Shown: positions 43,298-52,297 of the stretch, piece after piece
Layout of the letters: each line of letters begins with the position of its first letter
Position numbering within the stretch: the stretch's first letter is position 1
Source: VAZQ01 sp963725185
Lineage (GTDB): Bacteria; Pseudomonadota; Alphaproteobacteria; Rhizobiales; Xanthobacteraceae
Reading direction: 5' to 3'
Length of the DNA: 64,000 bases
Assembly (NCBI GenBank): GCA_963725185.1
Contig: CAVRXO010000003.1
Span: 558,001-622,000 of the forward strand
Program-made: the position numbers and the translations under genes
The notes under the pieces: generated by a model
The model's input: only the letters and a program-made list of their open reading frames with translations
The model's database searches: none
What the model was told of the DNA's origin: nothing

Positions 43298-44740
43298 ATG
43301 AACGAAGGCCGAAGAGCTATCAAGGAGCGATTCTGGAAGCCAGCCGTGCGCAGCTTGGCTGTGGTGGTCGCGGCCGCCCTGGGGGCGGCCGGCATTCCGG
43401 CGGCAGCGCAGGAACGGGGCAGCGGGCCGCCGATCATCCGCGATGCGGAGATCGAGCAGCTGTTGCGCGAATATACCCAGCCGATTCTCAAGGCGGCCGG
43501 TCTCGCCCAGCAGAATGTCCGCGTCGTCATCATCAACGATCCTTCGTTCAACGCCTTCGTGGCCGACGGGCACCGCATCTTCATCAATTCCGGCGCTCTC
43601 ATGCAGGCGAAGACGCCGAACGAAGTGATCGGGGTGCTGGCGCATGAGAGCGGCCATATCGCAGGCGGCCACTTGGCGCGCATGCGCGAAGAGATGGCCA
43701 ATGCCTCGACCGAGTCGCTCGTGGCCATGCTGCTTGGCATCGGCGCCGTGGTGGCCGGCGCGCGCAGCGGCGGCAGCGGCGGTGATGTCGGCATGGCCGC
43801 CCTGACCATGCCGCAGGGCATGATCCAGAACACCATGCTCGCCTATATCCGCACCCAGGAGGAGCAGGCCGACCGCGCCGGAGTGAAGTTCCTGACCGCC
43901 ACCGGCCAATCGCCCAAGGGCATGTACGACACATTCAAGCGGCTGGGCGACGAGATCCTCTACCAGTCGCGCTACATCGATCCTTATCTGCAGACCCATC
44001 CGATGCCCAAGGAGCGCGTCGCCGCGCTCGAGGAGCTGGTCAAGGCCAGCCCGTATTGGGACAAGAAGGATCCTCCCGAGCTGCAGTTCCGCCACGATAT
44101 GATGCGCGCCAAGCTGTTCGGCTACATGGATCGCGCCGGCGTCTCCGCCAACCGCTATCCGGCGAGCGACCAGAGCCTGCCCGCGCGCTATGCTCGCGCC
44201 ATCGCGGCTTCCCGCTTCTCCGGTGCCCGCGCCGCCATGGCGCAGATCGATGGGCTGATCGAGGCCCAGCCGCAAAACCCGTATTTCTATGAGCTCAAAG
44301 GTCAGACGCTGCTGGAGGACGGCAAGCCCGCCGAAGCCATCGTGCCGCTGCGCCGCGCCGTCCAGCTGGCGCCCAATCCGGCGCTGATCCAGGTCATGCT
44401 CGGCCAGGCTCTGGTCGAAAGCAACGACCCGGCCCATCTCAACGAGGCGGTGTCGGTGCTTGAATCCTCGCTCGGCCACGAACCGGATTCGCCCGAGGCT
44501 TACAACCAGCTCGCCATGGCCTATGGCCGCAAGGGCGACAACGCCCATGCCGACCTGGCTTCCGCGCAGTCGGCTCTGGTGCGCGGCGATATGAAGGCCG
44601 CCCGCATGCTGGCGTCCCGCGCCAAGGAACGCTTCCCGGTCGGGTCGCCCGGCTGGGTGAAGGCGGACGACATTTCCAACAAGAATCCGGCCGGAACGGC
44701 ACGCGCCACGGTGGTGGTGCATCCGAAGGATCCGCCGTAA
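43298..44740 (+). CDS. M48 family zinc metalloprotease with TPR region (BepA-like)
   Basis: A signal peptide (residues ~13-38, ending IPAAAQ) sends it to the periplasm. The zinc motif HESGHIAGGH is an HExxH variant of M48 proteases, with the downstream EEQADRAGVKFLTATG supplying the third ligand. The C-terminal half consists of tetratricopeptide repeats (from about residue 300, ARYARAIAASRFSGARAAMA onward). BepA-type proteins assist assembly and degradation of outer membrane proteins. The frame is open from 43154, but the start at 43298 gives a proper signal peptide. DsbA-like and aroQ genes follow. Confidence 0.9.
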   Translation: MNEGRRAIKERFWKPAVRSLAVVVAAALGAAGIPAAAQERGSGPPIIRDAEIEQLLREYTQPILKAAGLAQQNVRVVIINDPSFNAFVADGHRIFINSGALMQAKTPNEVIGVLAHESGHIAGGHLARMREEMANASTESLVAMLLGIGAVVAGARSGGSGGDVGMAALTMPQGMIQNTMLAYIRTQEEQADRAGVKFLTATGQSPKGMYDTFKRLGDEILYQSRYIDPYLQTHPMPKERVAALEELVKASPYWDKKDPPELQFRHDMMRAKLFGYMDRAGVSANRYPASDQSLPARYARAIAASRFSGARAAMAQIDGLIEAQPQNPYFYELKGQTLLEDGKPAEAIVPLRRAVQLAPNPALIQVMLGQALVESNDPAHLNEAVSVLESSLGHEPDSPEAYNQLAMAYGRKGDNAHADLASAQSALVRGDMKAARMLASRAKERFPVGSPGWVKADDISNKNPAGTARATVVVHPKDPP

Positions 44741-44761
44741 GATCAATTCGAAGAGGACACG

Positions 44762-45541
44762 ATGAAGATGAAGCTCGATATGGTGCCGCTCGCGGCCGTG
44801 CCGCTCGCAATCGCCCTGGCAGCTTGGGCGGCGGCGCCCGCTCGCGCGCAATCGTTCGCACCCGATCAGCGCACCGAGATCGAGAAGATCGTGCGCGAAT
44901 ATCTGGTGAGCCATCCCGAAGTGCTGCAAGACGCCATGGCGGAGCTGGACAAGCGCCAGAGCGCCGAGGATGCGGAAAAGCATCTCGCCGCCATCAAGGA
45001 CAACGCCACCGCCATCTTCAGCTCGCCCCGCCAAGTCAACCTCGGCAATCTGCAGGGCGATGTCACCATGGTCGAGTTCTTCGACTACAATTGCGCATTC
45101 TGCAAGCGCGCCATGTCCGACATGCTCGATCTCCTGAAGACCGATCCCAAGCTGCGGATCGTGCTCAAGGAATTCCCGGTGCTCGGGGAGGGCTCGGTGC
45201 AGGCCGCGCAGGTCGCCGTGGCGGTGCGCATGCAGGACAAGACCGGCAAGAAGTATATCGATTTTCATACCAAGCTGCTCGGTGGCCGCGGCCCGGCCGA
45301 CAAGGCGCGGGCGCTCGCCGCCGCCAAGGAGGCCGGCTTCGACATGACGCGGCTCGACAAGGACTTGCAGAGCGACGAGGTGAAGCAGACCCTGGAGGAA
45401 AACCTCAAGCTCGCCGAGGGGCTCGGCCTCAACGGCACGCCGAGCTACGTCTTTCCGGCCGAGGTGGTCGTGGGCGCGGTCGGCCTGCCGGCGCTCAAGG
45501 GAAAGATCAATACCGTGCGCTGCGGCAAGGAAACCTGCTGA
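44762..45541 (+). CDS. DsbA/Com1 family thiol:disulfide oxidoreductase
   Basis: 259 residues with a signal peptide ending AAPARAQ, a helical spacer, and a thioredoxin fold with FFDYNCAFCKRAM (CxxC = CAFC) and the cis-proline motif GTPSYVFP. It is a periplasmic oxidase or isomerase of protein disulfides. A typical DsbA-like gene of Rhizobiales lies just before aroQ-accBC, as here. It starts 21 bp after the protease gene and may share its transcript. Confidence 0.9.
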   Translation: MKMKLDMVPLAAVPLAIALAAWAAAPARAQSFAPDQRTEIEKIVREYLVSHPEVLQDAMAELDKRQSAEDAEKHLAAIKDNATAIFSSPRQVNLGNLQGDVTMVEFFDYNCAFCKRAMSDMLDLLKTDPKLRIVLKEFPVLGEGSVQAAQVAVAVRMQDKTGKKYIDFHTKLLGGRGPADKARALAAAKEAGFDMTRLDKDLQSDEVKQTLEENLKLAEGLGLNGTPSYVFPAEVVVGAVGLPALKGKINTVRCGKETC

Positions 45542-45752
45542 CGGACGCCTCTCAGCCGCGCGCCAGCCAGTTCTTGCTGCTGTCCTCCGGGCCTGCCGCG
45601 GGTCGCCATGACCCGCCTGCGGTTGGTCGGCTCGGCTTGGCGGCCTGCCTATATCCGGCTTTCCGGCTTCACCTTTGTTGATCCGGCCCCTATAAGGCTG
45701 CACCGGCAGCCTCAGGGCTGCTCAACACTTGCCTTCGCAGGGCGGCTCGTCG

Positions 45753-46208
45753 ATGGCGAATTCGGTCTACGTTCTCAACGGTCCGAACCTCAATCTGCTC
45801 GGCACGCGGGAACCCGAGACCTACGGCCGCGCCACGCTCAAGGACGTGGAGCAGCGCTGCCGCGACTGCGCCAGCCTTCACAAGCTCGGCCTGGAATTCC
45901 GGCAATCGAACCACGAGGGCGATCTGATCGACTGGATCCACGAAGCGGGAGCCCAAAAGGCGGTCGGCATCGTGCTCAATCCCGGCGGCTATACTCACAC
46001 CTCGGTGGCGATCCGCGACGCGATCGCGGCGGTGAATGTCCCGGTGGTCGAGGTCCATATCAGCAATATCTTTGCCCGCGAGCCGTTTCGCCATCATTCC
46101 CACGTCGCGCCGGTGGCCAGGGCCTCGCTGTGCGGCTTTGGCATCGCCGGATACGCGCTCGCGATCGAGGGGCTCGCCGCGCTGATCGCTGCCGAGCACA
46201 AGGCCTGA
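45753..46208 (+). CDS. aroQ: Type II 3-dehydroquinate dehydratase
   Basis: About 151 residues. Landmarks are VLNGPNLNLLGTREPETYG (active-site Tyr and Asn), QSNHEGDLIDWIHEA, NPGGYTHTSVAIRDAI, VEVHISNIFAREPFRHHS and GFGIAGYALAIEGLA. It catalyses trans-dehydration in the shikimate pathway. The ATG at 45753 begins at the conserved MANSVYVLNGPN; an upstream ATG at 45729 would add eight residues. Confidence 0.96.
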   Translation: MANSVYVLNGPNLNLLGTREPETYGRATLKDVEQRCRDCASLHKLGLEFRQSNHEGDLIDWIHEAGAQKAVGIVLNPGGYTHTSVAIRDAIAAVNVPVVEVHISNIFAREPFRHHSHVAPVARASLCGFGIAGYALAIEGLAALIAAEHKA

Positions 46209-46211
46209 GCC

Positions 46212-46751
46212 GTGGCGGACCGCCCGAACGACGATGACAAGAGACCGGCCAAGAGCCAGTCCAGGCCGGCATCGGCGCAGGCGGACGAGAGCGGCAAGAT
46301 GGCCAAGCGCAAGTCTGCGATCGATCACGATCTCATCCGCGAGCTTGCCAGGCTGCTCGAGGAGACCGGCCTCACCGAGATCGAGTTCGAGCGCAACGGC
46401 GAGCGCGTGCGGGTTGCGCGCCGCGCCAAGCGGGCTGCCGGTCCCTCGCCGGCCACATCCATGCCGGCCGCGGTGCCGGGGCGCGCCGATGACGGACCGG
46501 CCGATCTCGCCGGCCATCCGGGCCTGGTCGCCTCGCCCATGGTCGGCACCGCTTATCTCGGCCCCGAGCCGGGCGCGCGCGCCTATGTCGAAATCGGCAG
46601 CCGGGTGCGCGCCGGCGAGACGCTCCTCATCGTGGAGGCGATGAAGACCATGAACCATATCCCCGCGCCACGCGCCGGAACCGTAACGCAGATCCTGATC
46701 GAGGACGGCCAGCCGGTCGAGTTCGGCGAGCCGCTGATGATCGTTGAGTAG
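46212..46751 (+). CDS. accB: Biotin carboxyl carrier protein of acetyl-CoA carboxylase
   Basis: 179 residues. The N-terminal helix IDHDLIRELARLLEETGLTEIEFE is followed by an Ala/Pro linker and a biotinyl domain with VEAMKTMNHIPAP (biotinyl-lysine in EAMKTMN). It begins with GTG 4 bp after aroQ. It donates carboxybiotin to the transcarboxylase; accC follows after a repeat-filled gap. Confidence 0.96.
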   Translation: MADRPNDDDKRPAKSQSRPASAQADESGKMAKRKSAIDHDLIRELARLLEETGLTEIEFERNGERVRVARRAKRAAGPSPATSMPAAVPGRADDGPADLAGHPGLVASPMVGTAYLGPEPGARAYVEIGSRVRAGETLLIVEAMKTMNHIPAPRAGTVTQILIEDGQPVEFGEPLMIVE

Positions 46752-46857
46752 CGAGTTGGCGAATAGCGAGTTAGCGAATAGCGAATTAGCGAGTAGCGAG
46801 TAGCGAGTAGTAGCGAAGAAGCGCCTCTTTCGCTATTCGCCATTCGCTACTCGCCAA
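46742..46857. repeat. Heptamer array with inverted partner between accB and accC
   Basis: A run of GCGARTW units (GCGAGTT, GCGAATA, GCGAGTA repeats) spans about 46750-46820, followed after GAAGCGCCTCTTTC by an inverted copy (CGCTATTCGCCATTCGCTAC, then TCGCCAA) to 46857. The transcript could fold into a long imperfect hairpin just before the accC start at 46868. The same unit appears at 53200-53267. Confidence 0.8.
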
Positions 46858-46867
46858 TCTGGAAGCC

Positions 46868-48212
46868 ATGTTCGACAAGATACTCATTGCCAATCGTGGC
46901 GAGATTGCTCTGCGCGTGTTGCGCGCTTGCAAGGAGCTCGGCATTGCGACCGTGGCGGTGCATTCGACCGCGGACGCCGATGCCATGCATGTGCGGCTTG
47001 CCGATGAAAGCGTGTGCATCGGCCCGCCCGCCGCCCGCGACAGCTACCTCAATATTCCGGCGCTGCTGGCCGCCTGCGAGATCACCGGCGCCGACGCGGT
47101 CCATCCCGGCTACGGCTTCCTCTCGGAGAACGCGCGCTTTGCCGAAATCCTCGAGGAGCACGGCATCCATTTCATCGGCCCGCGGCCCGCCCATATCCGC
47201 CTGATGGGCGACAAGATCGAAGCCAAGCGCACCGCCAAGCGGCTGGGCATACCGGTGGTGCCGGGTTCGGAAGGCGGCGTCGGCTCCGACGCAGGAGGCG
47301 CTCTCGATCGCGAGCGATATCGGCTTTCCGGTGCTGATCAAGGCGGCGGCGGGCGGCGGCGGCCGCGGCATGAAGGTCGCCGCTTCGGCCGACGAGCTCG
47401 CCTCCTCGCTCGCCACCGCGCGCGCGGAATCCAAGGCGGCCTTCGGGGACGACACCGTCTATCTGGAGAAATATCTCGCGCGCCCGCGCCATATCGAGAT
47501 TCAGGTGCTGGGCGACGGCCGCGGCCGCGCCATCCATCTCGGCGAGCGCGACTGCTCACTGCAACGCCGCCACCAGAAGGTGTGGGAGGAATCCCCCTCC
47601 CCGGCGCTCAATGCCACCGCCCGCAACGCGATCGGCGAGACCGTGGCGCAGGCCATGCGCGAGCTCGAATATCTCGGCGTCGGCACCGTCGAGTTCCTGT
47701 ACGAGGACGGCACCTTCTCCTTCATCGAGATGAATACGCGCATCCAAGTCGAGCACCCGGTGACCGAGGAGATCACCGACATCGATCTCATCCTGGAGCA
47801 GATCCGCATCGCCGCCGGCAACGAGCTCGATTGGCAGCAAAGCGATATCCGGTTTCACGGCCACGCCATCGAGTGCCGCATCAATGCCGAGAACCCGGCC
47901 ACGTTCCGGCCCTCGCCGGGCAAGATCGTGCACTACCACCCGCCGGGCGGGCTCGGCGTCCGGGTCGATTCCGCCGTTTATCACGGCTACACGATCCCGC
48001 CCTTCTACGATTCGCTGCTCGGCAAGCTGATCGTCCACGGCAAGACCCGTGCCGAGGCGCTCATGCGGCTCAAGCGCGCGCTCGACGAGTTCGTCATCGA
48101 CGGCATCGAGACCACCGTCCCGCTGTTCCAGGCCCTGGTGCGCGAGAAGGACATCATCGACGGCGACTACCACATCCATTGGCTCGAGGAATACTTGGCG
48201 CGCACCAGGTAA
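46868..48212 (+). pseudogene. accC: Biotin carboxylase subunit of acetyl-CoA carboxylase, with one frameshift
   Basis: ATP-grasp enzyme of about 448 residues after correction. The N-terminal frame gives ILIANRGEIALRVLRACKEL, VHPGYGFLSENARFAE and KRTAKRLGIPVVPGSEG. Around 47287-47298 the frame shifts by one base, and the second frame resumes with SIASDIGFPVLIKAAAGGGGRGMK, RDCSLQRRHQKVWEESPSP, EYLGVGTVEFLYEDG and EMNTRIQVEHPVTEE. All catalytic motifs are intact. Because accC is usually single-copy and essential, an error in the sequence is a strong alternative to inactivation. Partner accB lies immediately upstream. Confidence 0.9.
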
Positions 48213-48280
48213 GCGGGGGAACAACGTTGAGGCTGCCGCGCGTGGGCAACGCGCCGGTACGTAACTTGGGGATCAGCACG

Positions 48281-48661
48281 ATGAAAACCTATGATCCTCT
48301 CAAGCCGCCCGATCGCGAAGAATGGCAGTCGATGGATGAACAAGAGCGCCTCGATCTGGTGGAGAGCTTTCACCGGCATGCCCGCATTCGCGTGCCCAAC
48401 GCACAGGGCCATGCAGCGATCCATGTCATGGTTGAGAATCAAATCGCTCTGGGCGATGAAACTCCGGTGAAGCGCACGCTGGAGCGCCTCATGTCGGAGG
48501 GCCTCGACCGGCACGATGCCCTCCACGCCATAGGCTTGGTGCTCGCCGAGCACCTGAACAACCTCCTCGCCAATCCGGAAGCCGAAATCGGCGAGGACCG
48601 GAACCTTGCCTACTACGAGGCTCTTGAGCAACTGACGGCGCAGGACTGGCTGAGCATCTAA
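48281..48661 (+). CDS. Small hypothetical protein (DUF1841-like)
   Basis: 126 residues beginning MKTYDPLKPPDREEWQSMDE. The segment HAAIHVMVENQIALGDETPV, followed by ERLMSEGLDRHDALHAIG and LAEHLNNLLA, is a compact helical domain; similarity to DUF1841 is possible but unproved. GGGGA lies nine bases before the ATG. It follows accC by 68 bp on the same strand and is convergent with the copper operon. The function is unknown. Confidence 0.7.
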   Translation: MKTYDPLKPPDREEWQSMDEQERLDLVESFHRHARIRVPNAQGHAAIHVMVENQIALGDETPVKRTLERLMSEGLDRHDALHAIGLVLAEHLNNLLANPEAEIGEDRNLAYYEALEQLTAQDWLSI

Positions 48662-50307
48662 GGTCCCGCCGGCGCGCGCGGCAGCACCACGTCGTCCTCC
48701 AGCGTTTCCTTCTCGAAATCATTGATCAGGATATCGACGCGCAGCCGCCAGCGGCCCGCCATCGGGATCTGCAGATCGTCGATGCGCCAGGTCGTGTTGT
48801 CCAGGCTGTCGGCATCGCGGCGCACCGGCTCGATCCCGGCCGTGGGATTGGAGAGGAAGATCGTGACGCCCTTGGCGGCGTACGGTTGGAATTTTTCGTC
48901 CAGAACATCGATGCTCAGATCGGCGCCGCGCGCGCGCTCCGGTTCGAGCTCGATCTGCGCCATCACCTTCCCGCCATGGAAATGGATCGATGTATGCTCG
49001 GCGCCGATCAGCGCCCGCGGCGGCGGGGTGAATCGCCAGACCGCCACCGTCCCCAGGATCGCGAACGCGATCACCAACTCGGTCGCGATCGAGGCGGCGA
49101 GCGGTCCCGCCGCGCCCGGCCGATGCGCCTTGAGGCGCGGCACCAGCGCATAACGGTTGGCCACCGCCAAACCCAGCAGCGCCAGCACGGCGACGAGCTT
49201 GGCGGACAAGACCTCGCCATAGCTCGTCGTCCACAACGCATCCGGGCGATCGAGCTGCGCCCAGGCCAGATAGGCACCGGTCGCGATCAGCACGGCGAGC
49301 GGAACAGGAATGAGCCATGAGAACCTGGCGAGCTCGCCGTCGCCTCGGCCTCCGTCGCGCACGATCGCGGCCAGCGGAACGAGCGATCCGACCCAGAAGG
49401 CGATGCAGACGCCATGTAGGAACACCGCCGTCCGGCTGAAGGGCTGCACCCCGGCCGTCGCCGCATGTCCGCTCAAGGCGAGCGCGAGGCCGGTGCCGGC
49501 AAGCGCGGCCGCTGCGCACAGCCTGATGAGCGCGAGTTTTGCCGCACGCATGGCGGCAAGCCCGAGCAGCAGAGTGGTCGCGGCGGTCACCGCGGTCCAA
49601 CCATAAGAGGTGGCAAGCCCCTCCATCCACACATTGGGATGCCACAATTGCGTCAGGGGCAGCGCCAACCCGTCGAGGCCTTGCAGGCCGAGCGAGAGAA
49701 CAGAGGCTACCAGACCGCCCACCATGGCGCCGGCGATCCAGCGTTCCGTGCGTCCCGGCAGCGGCCGCGTCTGCGCGATCAGGGCGATGAAGCTCGTCCC
49801 CCCGACGCCGACGAAGAGACCGAGATAGATCAAGAGCCGGGTCGCCCAGATCGCCACCTTGACGGCGGGGTCGGTGTCAAGAGCCCCGAAGGCGGGGCTC
49901 GTGCTCGGCGCGCCGACGGAGAACATGACCGAGCCGCCGACCGGATGGCCGTCCGCCGAGATCACCCGCCAGCTCAGCACATGGGTGCCGCGCGCGAGCC
50001 GGCCCGGCGTGATCGTCAACGTGCTGTTCTCGGCCTTGACCGCGGGCGTGGCCGCCTCGCCGGTCGGACCGATCAGGCGCACGATGAGCGGCGATACCGG
50101 CTCGTTGAAGTCCAATCTCAGCGTCGCGGGCGCGTTCGCCACCGTGGCGCCTGCGGGCGGATCCGACCCCACCAGCGAGGCATGCGCCCGGGCCGGCTGC
50201 GGCGCCAAGCCCACAAGCACAGCAAGCAGGACCGCCAAGCCGCAGCCGAGCACGCCGGACCGCCGGCGCGCCGCCGGCGCCGGCGATCCGGATCCTCGTC
50301 CTCTCAT
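48658..50307 (-). CDS. Copper resistance CopC-CopD fusion protein
   Basis: About 549 residues. A signal-anchored N-terminal CopC domain starts AHASLVGSDPPAGATVANAP (mature N-terminal histidine, a copper ligand) and includes ISADGHPVGGSVMFSV. An eight-span CopD membrane domain follows (about 150-430), and then a periplasmic C-terminal domain. Fused CopCD/YcnJ proteins import or handle periplasmic copper. The ATG at 50307 overlaps the TGA of the YcnI-like gene (ATGA), which fixes the start and indicates coupling; the earlier start at 50412 lies inside that gene. Confidence 0.9.
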   Translation of the reverse strand: MRGRGSGSPAPAARRRSGVLGCGLAVLLAVLVGLAPQPARAHASLVGSDPPAGATVANAPATLRLDFNEPVSPLIVRLIGPTGEAATPAVKAENSTLTITPGRLARGTHVLSWRVISADGHPVGGSVMFSVGAPSTSPAFGALDTDPAVKVAIWATRLLIYLGLFVGVGGTSFIALIAQTRPLPGRTERWIAGAMVGGLVASVLSLGLQGLDGLALPLTQLWHPNVWMEGLATSYGWTAVTAATTLLLGLAAMRAAKLALIRLCAAAALAGTGLALALSGHAATAGVQPFSRTAVFLHGVCIAFWVGSLVPLAAIVRDGGRGDGELARFSWLIPVPLAVLIATGAYLAWAQLDRPDALWTTSYGEVLSAKLVAVLALLGLAVANRYALVPRLKAHRPGAAGPLAASIATELVIAFAILGTVAVWRFTPPPRALIGAEHTSIHFHGGKVMAQIELEPERARGADLSIDVLDEKFQPYAAKGVTIFLSNPTAGIEPVRRDADSLDNTTWRIDDLQIPMAGRWRLRVDILINDFEKETLEDDVVLPRAPAGP

Positions 50308-50840
50308 CGCTTCGGCATGAGCTTGAGGCCCGCGGCAGGCTCCGCCGGCTCCGCTGCCTGCGGATTGCCCGCAGCCGGGATCTCGATCCAGCGGTTGACG
50401 CCTTTCTCGCACTCCTGCACCACCGGGAAATACATCGTCTGGCCGGCTTGCGCTTCATCCCCGATAAAGCCGGTGAGGACGAACTCGTCGTAATAGGCAT
50501 CGGGCAATTTGCCGCCGGACCAGTCGACCTCGGTCACGCCTTCGGTGACACTGGTGCCGTGCATGCTCATCGGCTTTTGATACTTGCCGCGAACGACATC
50601 GAGCTTCCAGCCGGCCTTGGGCATCGGCTTCACATCGAGGTAGCCGTCCGGCACGCGGACCCGGACCGCTACGGTCGCGGATCCCTCGCAGCCGTGCGGA
50701 ACCCGCAACACGGCCTTGTAGGATGCGCCGACGGCGGCCTGTTGATTCTCGAGGGTGATATGGGCGAACGCGATGGTCGCGCCGGCGAATGCGCCGGCAG
50801 CGCCGAGCAGCGCGGCGCCGAGAAGGGTTTTGCCAAACAT
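50304..50840 (-). CDS. YcnI-like DUF1775 copper-associated protein
   Basis: 178 residues with a signal peptide (ending TIAFAH, so that the mature protein starts at His-Ile) and the DUF1775 body AHITLENQQAAVGASYKAVLR, PHGCEGSATVAVRVRVPDG and QECEKGVNRWIEIPA. YcnI proteins bind copper at the N-terminal histidine and a tryptophan. The middle gene of a three-gene operon with DUF2946 and CopC-CopD. GGAGA precedes the ATG. Confidence 0.92.
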   Translation of the reverse strand: MFGKTLLGAALLGAAGAFAGATIAFAHITLENQQAAVGASYKAVLRVPHGCEGSATVAVRVRVPDGYLDVKPMPKAGWKLDVVRGKYQKPMSMHGTSVTEGVTEVDWSGGKLPDAYYDEFVLTGFIGDEAQAGQTMYFPVVQECEKGVNRWIEIPAAGNPQAAEPAEPAAGLKLMPKR

Positions 50841-50908
50841 GGGATCGTCTCCGAGATCAGGAATGAATGCGCACGGGCCGCGTTGGACCCGCGTCGAATA
50901 CGGCACAT

Positions 50909-51328
50909 TCAGTCGATGCTCGGAGGCGCCTGCGAGGGTCCGGCCCGCACCGCGCGCGGCGCGATCAGGATCGAGGGCGCGGAAAAGAACGGCGACTTGC
51001 AAACCGGGCAGCGATCGGCGCGCAGCCCGATCGGTTGCGCCGGCAACGTGGCCGGCGCGGCGCTGGCGGCGCAGGCCACGCAGCATGGATGCCAATGCTT
51101 GGCCGGATCTGTATTCGCCGGATCCTGGGCCGTCTCATTGCCGGCGCCGCCATTGCCGTGGCAGATCACGGCAAAGCCGGCAGCGTCGGGCAGGCTCGGC
51201 GTCAGCATAAGCGCCGCCTGCGCCATGGACAGGCCGCCAAGCAGGGCCTGAACGACGATCAGGCCGGCCGCAACCATGACGGCCGGGCGGCGGCAGCGGC
51301 GCAGACGTGCGATCAGACCCAGCGGCAT
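50909..51328 (-). CDS. DUF2946 family protein, first gene of the copper operon
   Basis: 139 residues with an N-terminal membrane or signal helix (VMVAAGLIVVQALLGGLSMA), then a Cys/His-rich region: AVICHGNGG, KHWHPCCVACAASA and a zinc-ribbon-like DRCPVCKSPFF. DUF2946 proteins often accompany copper genes and probably bind metal in the periplasm. AGGAG lies seven bases before the ATG at 51328. No obvious CopY/CueR-type site is visible. Confidence 0.8.
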   Translation of the reverse strand: MPLGLIARLRRCRRPAVMVAAGLIVVQALLGGLSMAQAALMLTPSLPDAAGFAVICHGNGGAGNETAQDPANTDPAKHWHPCCVACAASAAPATLPAQPIGLRADRCPVCKSPFFSAPSILIAPRAVRAGPSQAPPSID

Positions 51329-51561
51329 GGGGACTCCTGCTCGGGGCATATCATAGATGAATCGCCGGCCGTAAGGGATATCGGCGCAGCAAATGTCCGT
51401 GAATCGATGCCGGCAGCGCTGAGGGGAGCCGAGTCGAGCCAAGTGTCGGACCAAGCCGTGGCGACCGGCGCGCGCCGCAGCGGGGGCGATCGGCCTTACC
51501 GGCCAAGAAAACGATCCGCAAAAATCGATCCATTTCGCGGCAACTCCTGCTAAAATTCGCC

Positions 51562-52248
51562 ATGGCCAGCCGTGAGTCTGCCTTTATCGAGATCACGCCC
51601 GAAGTGCTGCTCAAGGCCTATGCCTGCGGCATCTTTCCGATGGCGGAGAGCGCGGACGATCCGGCCCTTTACTGGATCGAGCCCGAGAAGCGCGGGGTCA
51701 TTCCGCTCGACCGCTTTCATGTGCCGGCGCGGCTCGCCCGCACCGTGCGTTCGGACCGCTTCACCGTCACCGTCAACCGCGATTTCGACGGGGTGATTGA
51801 AGGCTGCGCCAAGTCGCAGCCCGATCGTCCGCGCACCTGGATCAATGAGCGCATCCACACGCTCTATCGCAAGCTGTACGAGCGTCGCCATTGTCACAGC
51901 ATCGAGGTGTATGACGGCGAGCGCTTGGTTGGCGGCCTCTACGGGGTCACGCTCGGGCGGGCCTATTTCGGCGAGAGCATGTTCCACCGTGCGCGCGACG
52001 CCTCCAAGGTCGCATTGGTGCATCTGGTGGCACGCCTGAAGGCCGGCGGGTTTCGCCTGCTCGACACCCAGTTCGTGACCGACCATCTGCGGAGTTTCGG
52101 CGCGGTCGAGCTGCCGCGGCGGCAGTATCACAAGCTGTTGGAGGCCGCGCTGATCGGCGAGAGCGATTTCTTGGCGCTCGGCAAGCACCCGCTGCCGGGC
52201 GCGCAGGTCCTTGCCCAGTTCGCGCGCGATCGAAGCTCGCCGACCTGA
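51562..52248 (+). CDS. aat: Leucyl/phenylalanyl-tRNA-protein transferase
   Basis: 228 residues. Family motifs: LLKAYACGIFPMAES, YWIEPEKRGVIPLDRFHV, TWINERIHTLYRKLYERRHCHSIEVYD, GGLYGVTLGRAYFGESMFH, LLDTQFVTDHLRSFGAVELPR. It attaches Leu or Phe to N-terminal Lys/Arg, marking proteins for ClpAP. It is followed convergently by the DUF2155 gene, an order usual in Hyphomicrobiales. Confidence 0.96.
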   Translation: MASRESAFIEITPEVLLKAYACGIFPMAESADDPALYWIEPEKRGVIPLDRFHVPARLARTVRSDRFTVTVNRDFDGVIEGCAKSQPDRPRTWINERIHTLYRKLYERRHCHSIEVYDGERLVGGLYGVTLGRAYFGESMFHRARDASKVALVHLVARLKAGGFRLLDTQFVTDHLRSFGAVELPRRQYHKLLEAALIGESDFLALGKHPLPGAQVLAQFARDRSSPT

Positions 52249-52297
52249 CCGCTGCGCCGCGCGCGGCGCGCCCATGGCGCGCAATCCCGCAATTTGC

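Noticed and set aside
46742..46860. CRISPR array
   Set aside because: Repeats are 7-15 bp without unique spacers of regular length; it is a simple tandem/inverted repeat.
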